The notes beneath the pieces are model-generated. The model had not been told where the DNA came from. It saw only the letters and a program-made list of their open reading frames with translations, and searched no databases. DNA of 31,559 nt from positions 1 through 31,559 of the forward strand of contig CAZQCI010000016.1 of the NCBI GenBank assembly GCA_964592255.1, given 5' to 3'. Position 1 is the stretch's first letter, and each line of letters begins with the position of its first letter. The DNA is from CAZQCI01 sp964592255. GTDB lineage: Bacteria; UBA10199; SBBF01. The translations under genes were made by a program, and so were the position numbers. Positions 23,137 to 31,559 of this stretch are shown in pieces.

Positions 23137-23248
23137 GAAGAGATAAATAAAAAACCGAAGGAAGGCAATCGGTATGAGCCTTTTTTAAATCTGACTCGTT
23201 TAAAATTGGTTTAAGAATGTAAATTATGAAAACGCACGAGGTATCTTC

Positions 23249-24982
23249 ATGCGATACGGAATTATTGGTAATTGTAAAACAGCAGCTCTTGTTCATGAAA
23301 CAGGTGCGATAGACTGGTTATGTTTTCCAAAATTCGACAGCCCTTCGGTGTTTGCACGTCTTCTAGATCCTGCTGCAGGTTCCTTAAAAATAAAACCAGC
23401 TCACCCGTGTCATATCCATCAGTCCTATATTCCTCAAACCGCTCTTTTGAGAACTCAATTCGATGATGGGCAAAATGCCTTCGAGGTTATTGATTTTATG
23501 CCTCGCTACCGGAAAGGGCTGGTTTACAAAAAGCCTGTGGAAATTCATCGTGTCATTCGTCCTCTCAAAGGGAGCCCGGTTTTGAGTCTGTCTTATAAGC
23601 CGCGGCTTAATTATGCCCGTGACAATACAAACCTAAAAATAAGAGATGACATGATTGTTGCTTCCAATGGAGCTGAAACACTTTATCTGTATTCCAGTTT
23701 TTCTCTTGCCGATATTTTGTCTAAAAAAAGTATGGTTCTTGACCAAGAACATTTTGTGCTTTTGGCTTATCATGAAAAATTTGAGACACCGACACTCGTT
23801 TATTCCAACGAAATGATGGAGCGTACCAAGGAGTATTGGGAAGGTTGGTCCAATCGTTGCCGTCTTCCATCACTTTTTGCCGATGAAGTATTGCGTTCAG
23901 CAATTACCCTCAAATTATTAACTTACGAGGACACAGGAGCCGTAGTGGCTGCGGTAACGACCTCTCTTCCTGAAATTCTAGGGGAGAAGAGGAATTGGGA
24001 TTATCGTTACTGCTGGCTGAGGGATTCGTCGATGATCCTGGAGTCACTTAAAAGTTTAGGACATTTTGAAGAGGCCAAGGGGTTTATTCAATTTCTAATT
24101 CGTATTTTTGAGAGCAAACAAAGCCAGGTCCAGATCCTCTACAATGTAGATGGAAATTCGAATTTGGATGAAAAAATTTTACCCCATCTTCGGGGTTACA
24201 AAAACTCGTCCCCTGTGCGTATCGGTAATGATGCGTGTCATACTCGGCAGAATGATATTTTTGGTGAAGTTCTTAATACCATTTATCTTTATTATTGCCA
24301 TTACGAGTCGGAGAAAATGCCGGAAGAGGTGTGGTCCTTGACCAAATTTTTGGTCAATACCGTTATCAGCGATTGGCAAACACCGGATGCTGGAATTTGG
24401 GAGCTGAGGCATCGTCGGAAACATTTTACTTATTCCAAGGTTTTGTCGTGGGTGGCCCTTGACCGAGGTGCGAAAATAGCAGCCCGTCTGGGGAAAAAAT
24501 CTCTTGAAACCAATTGGTCAAAAATAGCGGAAATCATCCATAAGGATGTCTGCAAAAAAGGTTGGTCTAAATCAAAAAAATCTTTCACGCAATCTTATGG
24601 TTCCGCGGCCTTGGATGCGAGCCTTCTGCAGATGGAACATTGTGGCTTCATCAAAAAATCCGATCCTCGATGGCGCCAGACGGTGATGGGTTGCGAACGA
24701 CAACTGGTGCACAACGGCTTTGCTTACCGTTACACCAATGCCGATGATTTTGGAAAACCAAAGACGGCCTTCATTCTGGCTTCTTTGTGGATGGCGCAAG
24801 CTTTTTATTCTTTGGGTGAACATGAAAAAGGATTGAAGCTTTTTGAAAACATTCTTTCCCACTCGAATCATTTGGGTCTTTTATCGGAGGATATTGATGT
24901 GGAAAGTGGTGAGCTTTTGGGGAATTTTCCGCAGGCTTATTCTCATTTGGCCATCATTAATGCTGTTAAGGAGATTTTATGA
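23249..24982 (+). CDS. Glycoside hydrolase family 15 protein (glucoamylase- or trehalase-like)
   Basis: The 577 residues follow the bacterial GH15 pattern: N-terminal beta domain starting IGNCKTAALVHETGAIDWLCFPKFDSPSVFARLLD, then the (alpha/alpha)6 barrel with WDYRYCWLRD (250-259). The presumed general acid is in GIWELR (Glu385), and the C-terminal LLSEDIDVESGELLGNFPQAYSHLA should hold the second acidic residue. GH15 enzymes hydrolyse alpha-glucosides; members next to trehalose genes include trehalases as well as glucoamylases, so the substrate is not certain. No signal peptide is present, so it acts in the cytoplasm. The start follows GAGG at good spacing. The stop overlaps the trehalose synthase start (ATGA) and AAGGAGA lies just before it. 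Confidence 0.88.
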   Translation: MRYGIIGNCKTAALVHETGAIDWLCFPKFDSPSVFARLLDPAAGSLKIKPAHPCHIHQSYIPQTALLRTQFDDGQNAFEVIDFMPRYRKGLVYKKPVEIHRVIRPLKGSPVLSLSYKPRLNYARDNTNLKIRDDMIVASNGAETLYLYSSFSLADILSKKSMVLDQEHFVLLAYHEKFETPTLVYSNEMMERTKEYWEGWSNRCRLPSLFADEVLRSAITLKLLTYEDTGAVVAAVTTSLPEILGEKRNWDYRYCWLRDSSMILESLKSLGHFEEAKGFIQFLIRIFESKQSQVQILYNVDGNSNLDEKILPHLRGYKNSSPVRIGNDACHTRQNDIFGEVLNTIYLYYCHYESEKMPEEVWSLTKFLVNTVISDWQTPDAGIWELRHRRKHFTYSKVLSWVALDRGAKIAARLGKKSLETNWSKIAEIIHKDVCKKGWSKSKKSFTQSYGSAALDASLLQMEHCGFIKKSDPRWRQTVMGCERQLVHNGFAYRYTNADDFGKPKTAFILASLWMAQAFYSLGEHEKGLKLFENILSHSNHLGLLSEDIDVESGELLGNFPQAYSHLAIINAVKEIL

Positions 24983-27180
24983 GACTTTTTGTTATTTCCA
25001 ACCGGCTTCCAGTAACTTTGGTTAAGAAAGAAGGGCAACTTACCTTGCAGGTGAGCTCTGGTGGTTTGGTTTCCGGTTTAGGTTCTTATTTGGAATCTTT
25101 TTCACAACCTCATACTGCAGCACGTGACTATCTCTGGATGGGTTGGCCTGGTCTTGATTTGTGTGGGGAAGATAAAAAATACTGGCAGGTTAAATTTTTA
25201 GAACAGTGCCGTTCTTATCCTGTATTTCTTCCCGAAGAAGAAATGGAGCATTTTTATCATGGGTTCTGCAATAAAACGTTATGGCCTTTGTTCCATTACT
25301 TTCCCAGTTATACTTCTTTTGAAGAATCTACGTGGGAACAATATAAAAAGATCAACGAAAAATTTTGTGAAGAAGCGCTGCATGCCATAAGGCCGGATGA
25401 CATGGTCTGGATCCATGACTATCATTTCATGCTGCTGCCTAAACTGATCCGAGAGAAAAGGCCGGATCAACGTATTGGTTTTTTTCTTCACACCCCTTTT
25501 CCATCTTACGAAATTTTTCGACTCTTGCCTCCACGGTGGAGGGTGGCCATTTTAGAAGGGATTCTCGGCTCCGATGTTATTGGTTTTCACACTAATGATT
25601 ATACCCAATATTTTTTGCGTTGCTGTTTGAGGATCTTAGGTGTGGAACACAATATGGGGCAAATGGTGGTGGGAGAACGGCTTGTTACGGCAGATACTTT
25701 TCCCATGGGGATCGATTATCAGAAATATCATGAAGCCTCTGCCATCCCGGCGATTGAACAGGAAAAACAGCTTTTTAAAAAAACTGTTGGCGATTTGAAG
25801 GTGGTTCTTTCTCTCGACCGTTTGGATTATACCAAAGGTATCCTTAACCGGCTTTTGGGTTACGAAACATTTTTAGAGCGTAACCCCGAATGGCTCAAAA
25901 AAGTAGTGTTGGTTTTAGTCCTTATTCCTTCACGCATCGGTGTAGATCAATATCAAGGCATGAAAACTCAGATCGACTCGCAGATCGGCAAAATTAACGG
26001 TAGATTTGGAGCCCTTGATTGGACTCCCATTGTTTACCAATACAAATCCTTATCTTTTTCGGAATTAATGGCTTTTTATGGCGGTAGTGACGTGGCCTTG
26101 GTTACCCCTCTGCGGGACGGGATGAATTTGGTGGCCAAAGAATATATTGCGTCTCGAACCGAACAAACGGGAGTACTGATTCTAAGTGAAATGGCAGGCT
26201 CGGCCTTCGAGATGGGGGAGGCTCTCATCATCAATCCAACCACGAAAGAAGAAATAGCGGATTCTTTGAAAGCGGCTCTCGATATGCCGGTTGAAGAACA
26301 GAAAAAAAGAAACCAAGTTCTGCAGTCGCGCCTTAAAGCCTATGACATTGTCCGGTGGGCCGAAGATTTTATCCAAAAGATTTCGGAAAGTGCTTTGCGT
26401 CAGAACCAGTTTAATGCCAAGATTTTTAAGCCTGCAATGCAGGAACAAGTATTGAAAAAATATCATCAAGCCCACAAGCGTTTGCTGCTTCTTGATTATG
26501 ATGGGACTCTCGTTTCCTACACAGCCCGGCCGGGAATGAGTCAGCCTACTCCAGAGCTGCTTTCTCTCCTCGGAAGGCTTGCTGTAACCCCAGGAGTGGA
26601 ACTAGCCATTTTAAGCGGGCGTCCGCGGGAAACTCTGGATCTTTGGTTGAAAGAGCTTCCCATTCATTTGGTTGCCGAACATGGTGTGTGGCTGAAGCCT
26701 AAAAACGGAGAATGGAAACTCATCAAGGCCTTGCGCGACGATTGGAAATCCCAAATTTTGCCAATTCTTCAAGTCTTTGCCGATCGTTTGCCGCGCTCGT
26801 TTGTGGAGGAGAAAGAATATTCTCTTGTTTGGCATTATCGGTTGGCGGACCCGGAGCAGGCCGCCCTGCGTGAAAAAGAGCTTGTGGACAGTCTCATCCA
26901 TCTTACGGCCACGACGGACTTACAGGTGATGCAAGGGCGTAAGATTATTGAAATTAAGAACTCCGGTGTCTCTAAGGGAAATGCAGCTATTCAGTTTATG
27001 GGCCGTGGAGACTATGATTTTATCCTGGCCATTGGTGACGACACAACTGATGAAGAGCTTTTTCAGGCGCTTCCCAATGAGGCGGTTACGATTCGCGTAG
27101 GCTTAGGTTCCACCCATGCCCGCTATAATATGTCGCATTCCCTGGAAGTATTGGCTTTTCTTGAACAGCTGATTTTGTGA
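24979..27180 (+). CDS. otsAB: Fused trehalose-6-phosphate synthase / trehalose-6-phosphatase
   Basis: This bifunctional cytoplasmic enzyme makes trehalose from UDP-glucose and glucose-6-phosphate via trehalose-6-phosphate. Residues 1 to about 480 are a GT20 domain, with RLFVISNRLPV, the glycine-rich SSGGLVSGL, WIHDYHFMLLPKLIR, HTPFPSYEIFRLLP, DRLDYTKG (280-287) and RDGMNLVAKEYIA. Residues from about 495 to 733 are a HAD phosphatase with D506-Y-D508-G-T, ILSGRPRETL and GDDTTDEELFQAL. Both active sites look complete. The fusion has the OtsA-OtsB order, as in yeast Tps2-like and some bacterial enzymes. It overlaps both neighbours by four bases. Confidence 0.94.
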   Translation: MRLFVISNRLPVTLVKKEGQLTLQVSSGGLVSGLGSYLESFSQPHTAARDYLWMGWPGLDLCGEDKKYWQVKFLEQCRSYPVFLPEEEMEHFYHGFCNKTLWPLFHYFPSYTSFEESTWEQYKKINEKFCEEALHAIRPDDMVWIHDYHFMLLPKLIREKRPDQRIGFFLHTPFPSYEIFRLLPPRWRVAILEGILGSDVIGFHTNDYTQYFLRCCLRILGVEHNMGQMVVGERLVTADTFPMGIDYQKYHEASAIPAIEQEKQLFKKTVGDLKVVLSLDRLDYTKGILNRLLGYETFLERNPEWLKKVVLVLVLIPSRIGVDQYQGMKTQIDSQIGKINGRFGALDWTPIVYQYKSLSFSELMAFYGGSDVALVTPLRDGMNLVAKEYIASRTEQTGVLILSEMAGSAFEMGEALIINPTTKEEIADSLKAALDMPVEEQKKRNQVLQSRLKAYDIVRWAEDFIQKISESALRQNQFNAKIFKPAMQEQVLKKYHQAHKRLLLLDYDGTLVSYTARPGMSQPTPELLSLLGRLAVTPGVELAILSGRPRETLDLWLKELPIHLVAEHGVWLKPKNGEWKLIKALRDDWKSQILPILQVFADRLPRSFVEEKEYSLVWHYRLADPEQAALREKELVDSLIHLTATTDLQVMQGRKIIEIKNSGVSKGNAAIQFMGRGDYDFILAIGDDTTDEELFQALPNEAVTIRVGLGSTHARYNMSHSLEVLAFLEQLIL

Positions 27181-27626
27181 GCCCAGAGAGGAAAGCTCTT
27201 GAATATGGTTTAAAAAAAGTGTTAGTAACGCTACCCATGCAAGAAGAATTTAGGGACTTTTTCGACAAATTCACCAGAACCCCTCGGATTAAAAGGGAGC
27301 ATATTTTGTGTGCCATGATTCGTGTGAATTATGGGACCCCATGGGAAGGGGATGCTGAAATTTTGCAGGAATTTTTTCCCGTATCCTACCATTCCCAGCT
27401 TTGCCTGGGCGGCTTAACACCTCTTATTGAGGCCTTTAATCCGTTTGCCGACGAACCGACAAATTATTCCCCTGTTCCCCAAGAGCCTACGGAAAAAAGT
27501 GGGACTCTTACTTTTGTTCGTTACAGTGCCGATCCACGCGAAAATACAACTTCGTTATCCGAAATTACTACTGATCTGCCCCAAGAGTCGGAAGAGACCT
27601 CAACCATTAAATTGCCGATGATGTAA
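27177..27626 (+). CDS. Hypothetical protein (149 aa) at end of trehalose operon
   Basis: Not recognised. It starts with GTG overlapping the otsAB stop (GTGA), which supports co-translation. The N-terminal 90 residues look folded (EYGLKKVLVTLPMQEEFRDFFDKFTRTPRIKREHILCAMIRVNYGTPWEG), and the rest is Pro/Thr/Glu-rich and probably disordered. There is no signal peptide or membrane segment. The location suggests a role tied to trehalose metabolism or stress, but this is inference only. Confidence 0.65.
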   Translation: MSPERKALEYGLKKVLVTLPMQEEFRDFFDKFTRTPRIKREHILCAMIRVNYGTPWEGDAEILQEFFPVSYHSQLCLGGLTPLIEAFNPFADEPTNYSPVPQEPTEKSGTLTFVRYSADPRENTTSLSEITTDLPQESEETSTIKLPMM

Positions 27627-27676
27627 TTTTTCTCCTTGAGTTGAAGGCTCCAAATGGCTATACGCAAGGATCTTTA

Positions 27677-27691
27677 AGAGCGCCCGTAGCT
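27677..27691 (+). repeat. 15-bp duplication of the tRNA-Arg 5' end
   Basis: AGAGCGCCCGTAGCT occurs at 27677-27691 and again at 27790-27804, where it includes the first 12 bases of tRNA-Arg. The copies are 113 bp apart. The DNA between them contains GCTGG...CCAGC and CTTCGC...GCGAAG inverted repeats but no gene. It could be a remnant of an old tandem tRNA, or a scar at a tRNA-associated integration site. Confidence 0.6.
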
Positions 27692-27792
27692 TCCCCCTTC
27701 GCTGGCTGGGCGCCAGCTTCGGAGGACAGGCAGTGATTTTTATATCACATTACCTGCCCTTCGCAGCTCTTGCAGTATCAGAGCGAAGTAGA

Positions 27793-27866
27793 GCGCCCGT
27801 AGCTCAGCTGGATAGAGCATCTGACTACGAATCAGAAGGCCACATGTTCGAATCATGTCGGGCGCA
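27793..27866 (+). tRNA. tRNA-Arg (ACG anticodon)
   Basis: The cloverleaf is complete: acceptor GCGCCCG (27793-27799) with CGGGCGC (27859-27865), the D arm containing GCTCAGCTGGATAGAGC, and anticodon arm TCTGA-CTACGAA-TCAGA with ACG at 27827-27829. The T arm is ACATG-TTCGAAT-CATGT, and the discriminator base is A27866. The 3' CCA is not encoded. ACG is the anticodon normally edited to ICG, reading CGU, CGC and CGA. Confidence 0.95.
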
Positions 27867-27917
27867 CAAAAAAATTCCGTAAGAAAAATTCAAGCCCCTA
27901 AGTAATGGAGATGTGCA

Positions 27918-29588
27918 ATTTTTTACCCTAAAATTTTAACAACTCTTAGAACTTATTCTTTTTCCCTTTTTTGGCAGGATGTCTCTGCTGGTTTTATTGT
28001 TGGGGTTGTTGCCCTCCCTTTAGCCATTGCATTTGCCATAGCCTCCGGGGTGACTCCCGAACGGGGGTTGACTACCGCTATTTTGGCCGGATTTCTCATT
28101 TCAGCCCTTGGTGGTTCGAGAGTTCAAATTGGTGGCCCTACAGGCGCTTTTGTTGTCATTGTTTATGGGATTGTCGAGAGATTTGGAGTTGACGGACTTA
28201 TTTATTGCACTCTATTAGCCGGATTGATCCTGGTGTTGATGGGGGTGTTTCGTCTTGGTACAGCCATTAAATTTATTCCTTTTCCGCTAACGGTGGGTTT
28301 TACTGCCGGTATTGCCGTTATTATTTTTTCTTCTCAAATTAAAGATTTTTTAGGGCTTCAAATAGGGACTGTGCCTGCTGATTTTATCGAGAAGTGGAAT
28401 CTGTATCTTAAAACCTTCTCTACGTTAAACTGGACGACATTGTTGCTTTCGTTAGGGAGTCTTTTCATTATCCTATTTTGGCCTCGGTTAAGTAGAAAAA
28501 TTCCCGGTTCAATCATCGCTATTGTGGTTATCACAACTATTTCCCAGATTTTTCATCTACCGGTTGAAACGATTGGTTCACGTTTTGGAGATTTGCCTCA
28601 AGGCTTGCCTCATCCTCATTTACCGGCTCTGCATTTTTCCGAGCTACGCCAGTACATTAGTCCTGCGTTTACTGTGGCTTTGTTGGGGGCTATTGAATCT
28701 CTACTTTCAGCTACCGTGGCCGATGGCATGATCGAAGGCAAGCATCGCTCGAATACTGAGCTGATTGCACAGGGTATCGCTAATATGGTGACGCCAATTT
28801 TTGGTGGAATTCCAGCAACAGGAGCTATCGCAAGAACAGCCACAAATGTTAAAAATGGAGGCCGAACTCCAGTGGCAGGGCTGGTCCATGCCCTCACATT
28901 GTTTTGTATTGTTTTACTTTTTGGAAAATGGGCCAAGCTTATTCCTTTATGTGTGCTCGCTTCTATTCTTATTGTTGTTTCTTATCATATGAGCGAGTGG
29001 CGTGCTTTTAGGTCTCTTCTTAAAGCGCCACGTATGGATATTGCTGTACTGTTGACTAGCTTTGCTTTGACCGTCTTTGCTGATTTGACTGTGGCCGTTG
29101 AAGTGGGGATGCTTTTGTCCGTTATTTTATTTATGAAGCGCATGACTGATGTCACGCGTATCCGTGAAGTGACTCAAGAATTGGATCATGAAGAATGCAC
29201 CGAAAAAACTCTGCAAGCCTCTCCTGGCTCGATGAGCAAAAGAAAGATTCCTAAAGGGGTGATGGTTTTTGAAGCCGAAGGGGCTTTTTTCTTTGGGTCC
29301 GCCAATATTTTAAGAGATACTTTGAATTTAGGCATGAAGGCCCCTCAAGTCCTTATTCTACGAATGAGGCATGTTCTTGTCTTGGATGCTACCGGTATTC
29401 GTGTCTTGGAGGATTTGCGTCACAGTTGTGTTAAATCGGGTACTACTTTAATTCTTTCGGGTATTCATGCTCAGCCGCTTTTTGCTCTCCAACAGTCCGA
29501 TTTGTTTGCTAACTATGGAGAAAAAAATATCGTTGAAAATATTGATCAAGCCTTAGATAGAGCCAAAGAGATTATTGGAACTTTGTAA
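27918..29588 (+). CDS. SulP-family anion transporter with STAS domain (start uncertain)
   Basis: SulP permeases carry sulfate, bicarbonate or other anions across the cytoplasmic membrane. The protein shows VSAGFIVGVVALPLAIAFAIASGVTPERGL at the N-terminus, GGSRVQIGGPTGAFVVIVYGI, FIPFPLTVGFTAGIAVIIFSSQIKDFLGL, FGGIPATGAIARTATNVKNGGRTPVAGL and a C-terminal STAS domain (from about GVMVFEAEGAFFFGSANIL, with LDATGIRVLEDL). The open frame runs from 27906, but has no ATG, GTG or TTG before GTG 28050, which would delete the first conserved membrane segment. I therefore extend it to ATT 27918, which follows GGAG (27907-27910). Alternatively, a single T too many in the T6 run (27919-27924) separates ATG 27911 from the frame. 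The exact substrate is unknown. Confidence 0.85.
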   Translation: MFYPKILTTLRTYSFSLFWQDVSAGFIVGVVALPLAIAFAIASGVTPERGLTTAILAGFLISALGGSRVQIGGPTGAFVVIVYGIVERFGVDGLIYCTLLAGLILVLMGVFRLGTAIKFIPFPLTVGFTAGIAVIIFSSQIKDFLGLQIGTVPADFIEKWNLYLKTFSTLNWTTLLLSLGSLFIILFWPRLSRKIPGSIIAIVVITTISQIFHLPVETIGSRFGDLPQGLPHPHLPALHFSELRQYISPAFTVALLGAIESLLSATVADGMIEGKHRSNTELIAQGIANMVTPIFGGIPATGAIARTATNVKNGGRTPVAGLVHALTLFCIVLLFGKWAKLIPLCVLASILIVVSYHMSEWRAFRSLLKAPRMDIAVLLTSFALTVFADLTVAVEVGMLLSVILFMKRMTDVTRIREVTQELDHEECTEKTLQASPGSMSKRKIPKGVMVFEAEGAFFFGSANILRDTLNLGMKAPQVLILRMRHVLVLDATGIRVLEDLRHSCVKSGTTLILSGIHAQPLFALQQSDLFANYGEKNIVENIDQALDRAKEIIGTL

Positions 29589-29628
29589 ATGAGTTATTTT
29601 CTGGGTTGATGAATATGGAAGGAATTTT

Positions 29629-30984
29629 ATGCAGGTTCAATTTATCGGCGCAACCGGTACCGTGACAGGGTCTAAATATCTTCTCAAGTCGGAAGGGAAG
29701 AATTTTTTGATCGATTGCGGTTTGTTTCAAGGACTCAAAGTTTTACGCTTACGTAATTGGAATCCTCTTCCAATTAATCCCCAATCCATTGATGCGGTTA
29801 TTCTCACTCATGCTCATATCGATCATAGCGGGTATTTGCCTTTGCTTGTTAAAAATGGATTCCGTGGAAAAATTTATGCAACTCAAGCGACTCAATCGCT
29901 GTGTAAAATACTTCTTCCGGATGCGGGGCATTTGCAGGAAGAGGATGCCGAATTTTTAAATCGACATCAACTTTCAAAACATAAACCAGCGCTCCCTCTT
30001 TATACGGAAAAGGATGCCGTTCAATCATTGGATTATTTTGAAGCCATTGATTGGGGGCAAAAATTTTCTCTTATGCCTCATCTTACTTTTGAATTTTTTC
30101 CCGCCGGTCATATTGTCGGGGCCGCGATGGTCCGGTTGACTGCCTCAAAAAAGAGAATCACCTTTACTGGAGATTTAGGCCGCCCTCATAATATCATCAT
30201 GCCGCCTCCAAGCCCTTTGCCGGATACCGATTATTTGGTTATGGAGTCGACTTACGGAGATCGCCGTCACCCTGTTGAATCTCCTCAGGATACACTTAAA
30301 AATCTTATTTCTCCTGTTTTAAAAAAAGGAGGAATTGTTTTAATTCCTGCCTTTGCAGTTGGGCGGGCTCAGGAGATGCTTTATCTTATCCATCAACTAA
30401 AACAGAAAAAAGAAATTCCTGATGTTCCTGTTTATCTTAATAGCCCCATGTCGGTGCAGGCCACCCGGATTTATTGTGACTTTCATGAAGAGCATCGGAT
30501 GTCTTCTGCAGACTGTGACACGTTATGTCGCAAGACCCATTTCATCACAACAGTGGAAGAATCCCAATGGCTGAATACTCAAACAAAACCTTGTGTTATC
30601 ATTTCAGCCTCGGGTATGGCGACAGGAGGACGGGTGCTGCATCATCTTAAAGAGTTGCTCCCTCATCCCAAAAACTTGATTCTCTTTGCCGGGTTTCAAG
30701 CGGCAGGAACCAGGGGAGAGGCGTTAGTGCATTCAGCCGATCACATCAAGATTTATGGAGAAAAAATTCCTGTAAAAGCCCAAGTTGCTTCGCTCGATTC
30801 CCTTTCAGCCCATGCCGATGCGGATGAAATGGTGGATTGGCTTCGTCAATCCCACCATCAGCCTCACATGACTTTTATCACTCATGGTGAACCTTTGGCC
30901 TCCGAAAGTCTTCGTAAAAGAATAGGGGAAGAATTAAATTGGCAAGCGCGTGTTCCCGATTATTTGGAAACGGTGGATTTGTAA
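29629..30984 (+). CDS. Beta-CASP metallo-beta-lactamase RNase (RNA-specificity domain)
   Basis: The 451-residue protein belongs to the CPSF73/Ysh1-like beta-CASP family of MBL-fold ribonucleases. Visible motifs are the zinc-binding H61-x-H63-x-D65-H66 (LTHAHIDHSGYLP), AGHIVGAAMVRL, FTGDLGRPH, then ESTYGDRRHP. The beta-CASP motifs follow: IPAFAVGRAQEMLYLI, YLNSPMSVQATRIY, ISASGMATGGRVLHHLK, SLSAHADADEMVDWL and a final FITHGEP. Bacterial members probably process RNA, though the target is not defined. The ATG at 29629 follows GGAAGGA. It may be co-transcribed with the transporter 40 bases upstream. Confidence 0.92.
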   Translation: MQVQFIGATGTVTGSKYLLKSEGKNFLIDCGLFQGLKVLRLRNWNPLPINPQSIDAVILTHAHIDHSGYLPLLVKNGFRGKIYATQATQSLCKILLPDAGHLQEEDAEFLNRHQLSKHKPALPLYTEKDAVQSLDYFEAIDWGQKFSLMPHLTFEFFPAGHIVGAAMVRLTASKKRITFTGDLGRPHNIIMPPPSPLPDTDYLVMESTYGDRRHPVESPQDTLKNLISPVLKKGGIVLIPAFAVGRAQEMLYLIHQLKQKKEIPDVPVYLNSPMSVQATRIYCDFHEEHRMSSADCDTLCRKTHFITTVEESQWLNTQTKPCVIISASGMATGGRVLHHLKELLPHPKNLILFAGFQAAGTRGEALVHSADHIKIYGEKIPVKAQVASLDSLSAHADADEMVDWLRQSHHQPHMTFITHGEPLASESLRKRIGEELNWQARVPDYLETVDL

Positions 30985-31008
30985 GAACCATCACATTTTG
31001 GTAGTGAC

Positions 31009-31061
31009 TTGTTTTAAAACAAATTTACATGGATACTGGCTCACTAACGCCGGTATGACCC
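31009..31061. repeat. Palindromes between the RNase gene and ldhA
   Basis: TTGTTTTAAAACAA (31009-31022) is a perfect palindrome. Next to it, ATACTGGC (31033-31040) pairs with GCCGGTAT (31049-31056) with one G-T type mismatch around TCACTAAC. The second element, with flanking CATGG and GACCCAG, reads on the minus strand as CTGGGTCATACCGGCG...CCATG. That is a known style of dispersed REP-like palindrome, recalled and not searched. It sits between convergent genes. Confidence 0.5.
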
Positions 31062-31084
31062 AGGTGAAACTTCAAGCTGTGACA

Positions 31085-31559
31085 TTAGCAAAGATTGATT
31101 TTATTTTTTAAAGGTTTGCCTGCTTCAAAGTCATGAATATTTTTAAGAGTGACTTGGGCAATGTTGGTTAAGGCTTCACGAGTTAGAAAAGCCTGATGAG
31201 AAGTAATCAGTACATTAGGAAAAGTTAAAAGCCTGGCAAGAATGTCGTCATTTAACACACGATCCGAAAGGTCTTCAAAGAAAACGCCTTCCTCTTCTTC
31301 ATACACATCTAACCCGGCGGCTCCCATGTGACCGCTTTTTAATGCATCAATCAACGCTTTAGCATCAATAAGAGCCCCGCGTCCTGTATTAATGATCATG
31401 ACCCCTGGCTTCATTGTGTTTATGGCGTCTACATCAATCAAGTGACGGGTTTTTTCTGTGAGAGGTAAGTGCAAGGAAATAATGTCAGATTGTTGGTAAA
31501 GGCTTCTTAGGTCGACATAATTGATGTCTTTGAGGTTTTGATTAGGTTCAATGTCATAA
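31085..31559 (-). CDS. ldhA: D-lactate dehydrogenase, 2-hydroxyacid family (5' part outside window)
   Basis: The visible 158 codons are the C-terminal half of an NAD-dependent D-2-hydroxyacid dehydrogenase, which reduces pyruvate to D-lactate in fermentation. Seen motifs are LYQQSDIISLHLPLTEKTRHLID, MKPGVMIINTGRGALIDAKALIDALKSGHMGAAGLDVYEEEEGVFFEDLSDR and FPNVLITSHQAFLTREALTNIA. The EEEEGVFFEDLS and SHQAFLT pieces, with the catalytic His, favour LdhA over other hydroxyacid dehydrogenases. The frame is open to the window edge at 31559, so the N-terminus lies outside. It is convergent with the RNase gene. Confidence 0.9.
   Translation of the reverse strand, partial: YDIEPNQNLKDINYVDLRSLYQQSDIISLHLPLTEKTRHLIDVDAINTMKPGVMIINTGRGALIDAKALIDALKSGHMGAAGLDVYEEEEGVFFEDLSDRVLNDDILARLLTFPNVLITSHQAFLTREALTNIAQVTLKNIHDFEAGKPLKNKINLC

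Noticed and set aside
22304..23214. Several rightward frames across murJ
   Set aside because: All are antisense to the clearly conserved murJ sequence.
23708..23715. GCCGATAT inside the GH15 gene as a sigma-28 promoter
   Set aside because: No matching -35 box at the right distance; coding-region coincidence.
27971..28192. 73-codon Cys/Trp-rich open frame at the start of the SulP gene
   Set aside because: It is another frame of the conserved SulP N-terminus and has no supporting signals.

Overview
The window comes from a Gram-negative bacterium of moderate to low GC. It opens with a standard spc/alpha ribosomal block and also carries MurJ, a fused trehalose synthase/phosphatase and several beta-barrel-like proteins. 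The gene content would fit a delta-proteobacterial or Bdellovibrionota-type lineage, but the sequence alone does not prove this.

Positions 1-8640 hold the rightward block rplF(partial)-rplR-rpsE-rpmD-rplO-secY-adk-map-infA-rpmJ-rpsM-rpsK-rpsD-rpoA-rplQ. Most junctions are tight or overlap by a few bases. Two gaps carry structure: a palindromic element between infA and rpmJ, and a hairpin with tandem 7-mers in the rpsM leader. The block ends with two strong hairpins at 8561-8640. The 37-codon gene for L36 (rpmJ) is present at 5072-5185.

Positions 8641-18611 are the unusual part. Four rightward genes (8686, 10347, 15076, 16776) encode 506-829 residue proteins that share a domain of about 170-190 residues. 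It starts ELTP..SVG, ends near GLGFSIGWTPARRK, and looks like an eight-strand beta-barrel. Low-complexity linkers and variable C-terminal modules follow it. None has a Sec signal peptide. The three transcription units each have the same bipartite motif upstream, CAAC at exactly 18 bases before [G/A]CCGATA[A/T]. This resembles a sigma-28 (FliA) flagellar promoter. A leftward orphan gene (12859-13734) and a REP-associated tyrosine transposase (14038-14694) with flanking short repeats sit between the two pairs. I regard this locus as the best candidate for an undescribed system: a sigma-28-linked family of surface or exported proteins.

Positions 18612-23136 hold a small secreted protein, rlmE, two acidic unrecognised proteins, rlmB and murJ. 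Positions 23249-27626 form an overlapping operon of a GH15 glycosidase, a fused OtsA-OtsB trehalose enzyme and a small unknown gene. After these come tRNA-Arg(ACG), a SulP/STAS anion transporter whose start is obscured, a beta-CASP metallo-beta-lactamase RNase, and the 3' part of a leftward D-lactate dehydrogenase gene that runs off the right edge.
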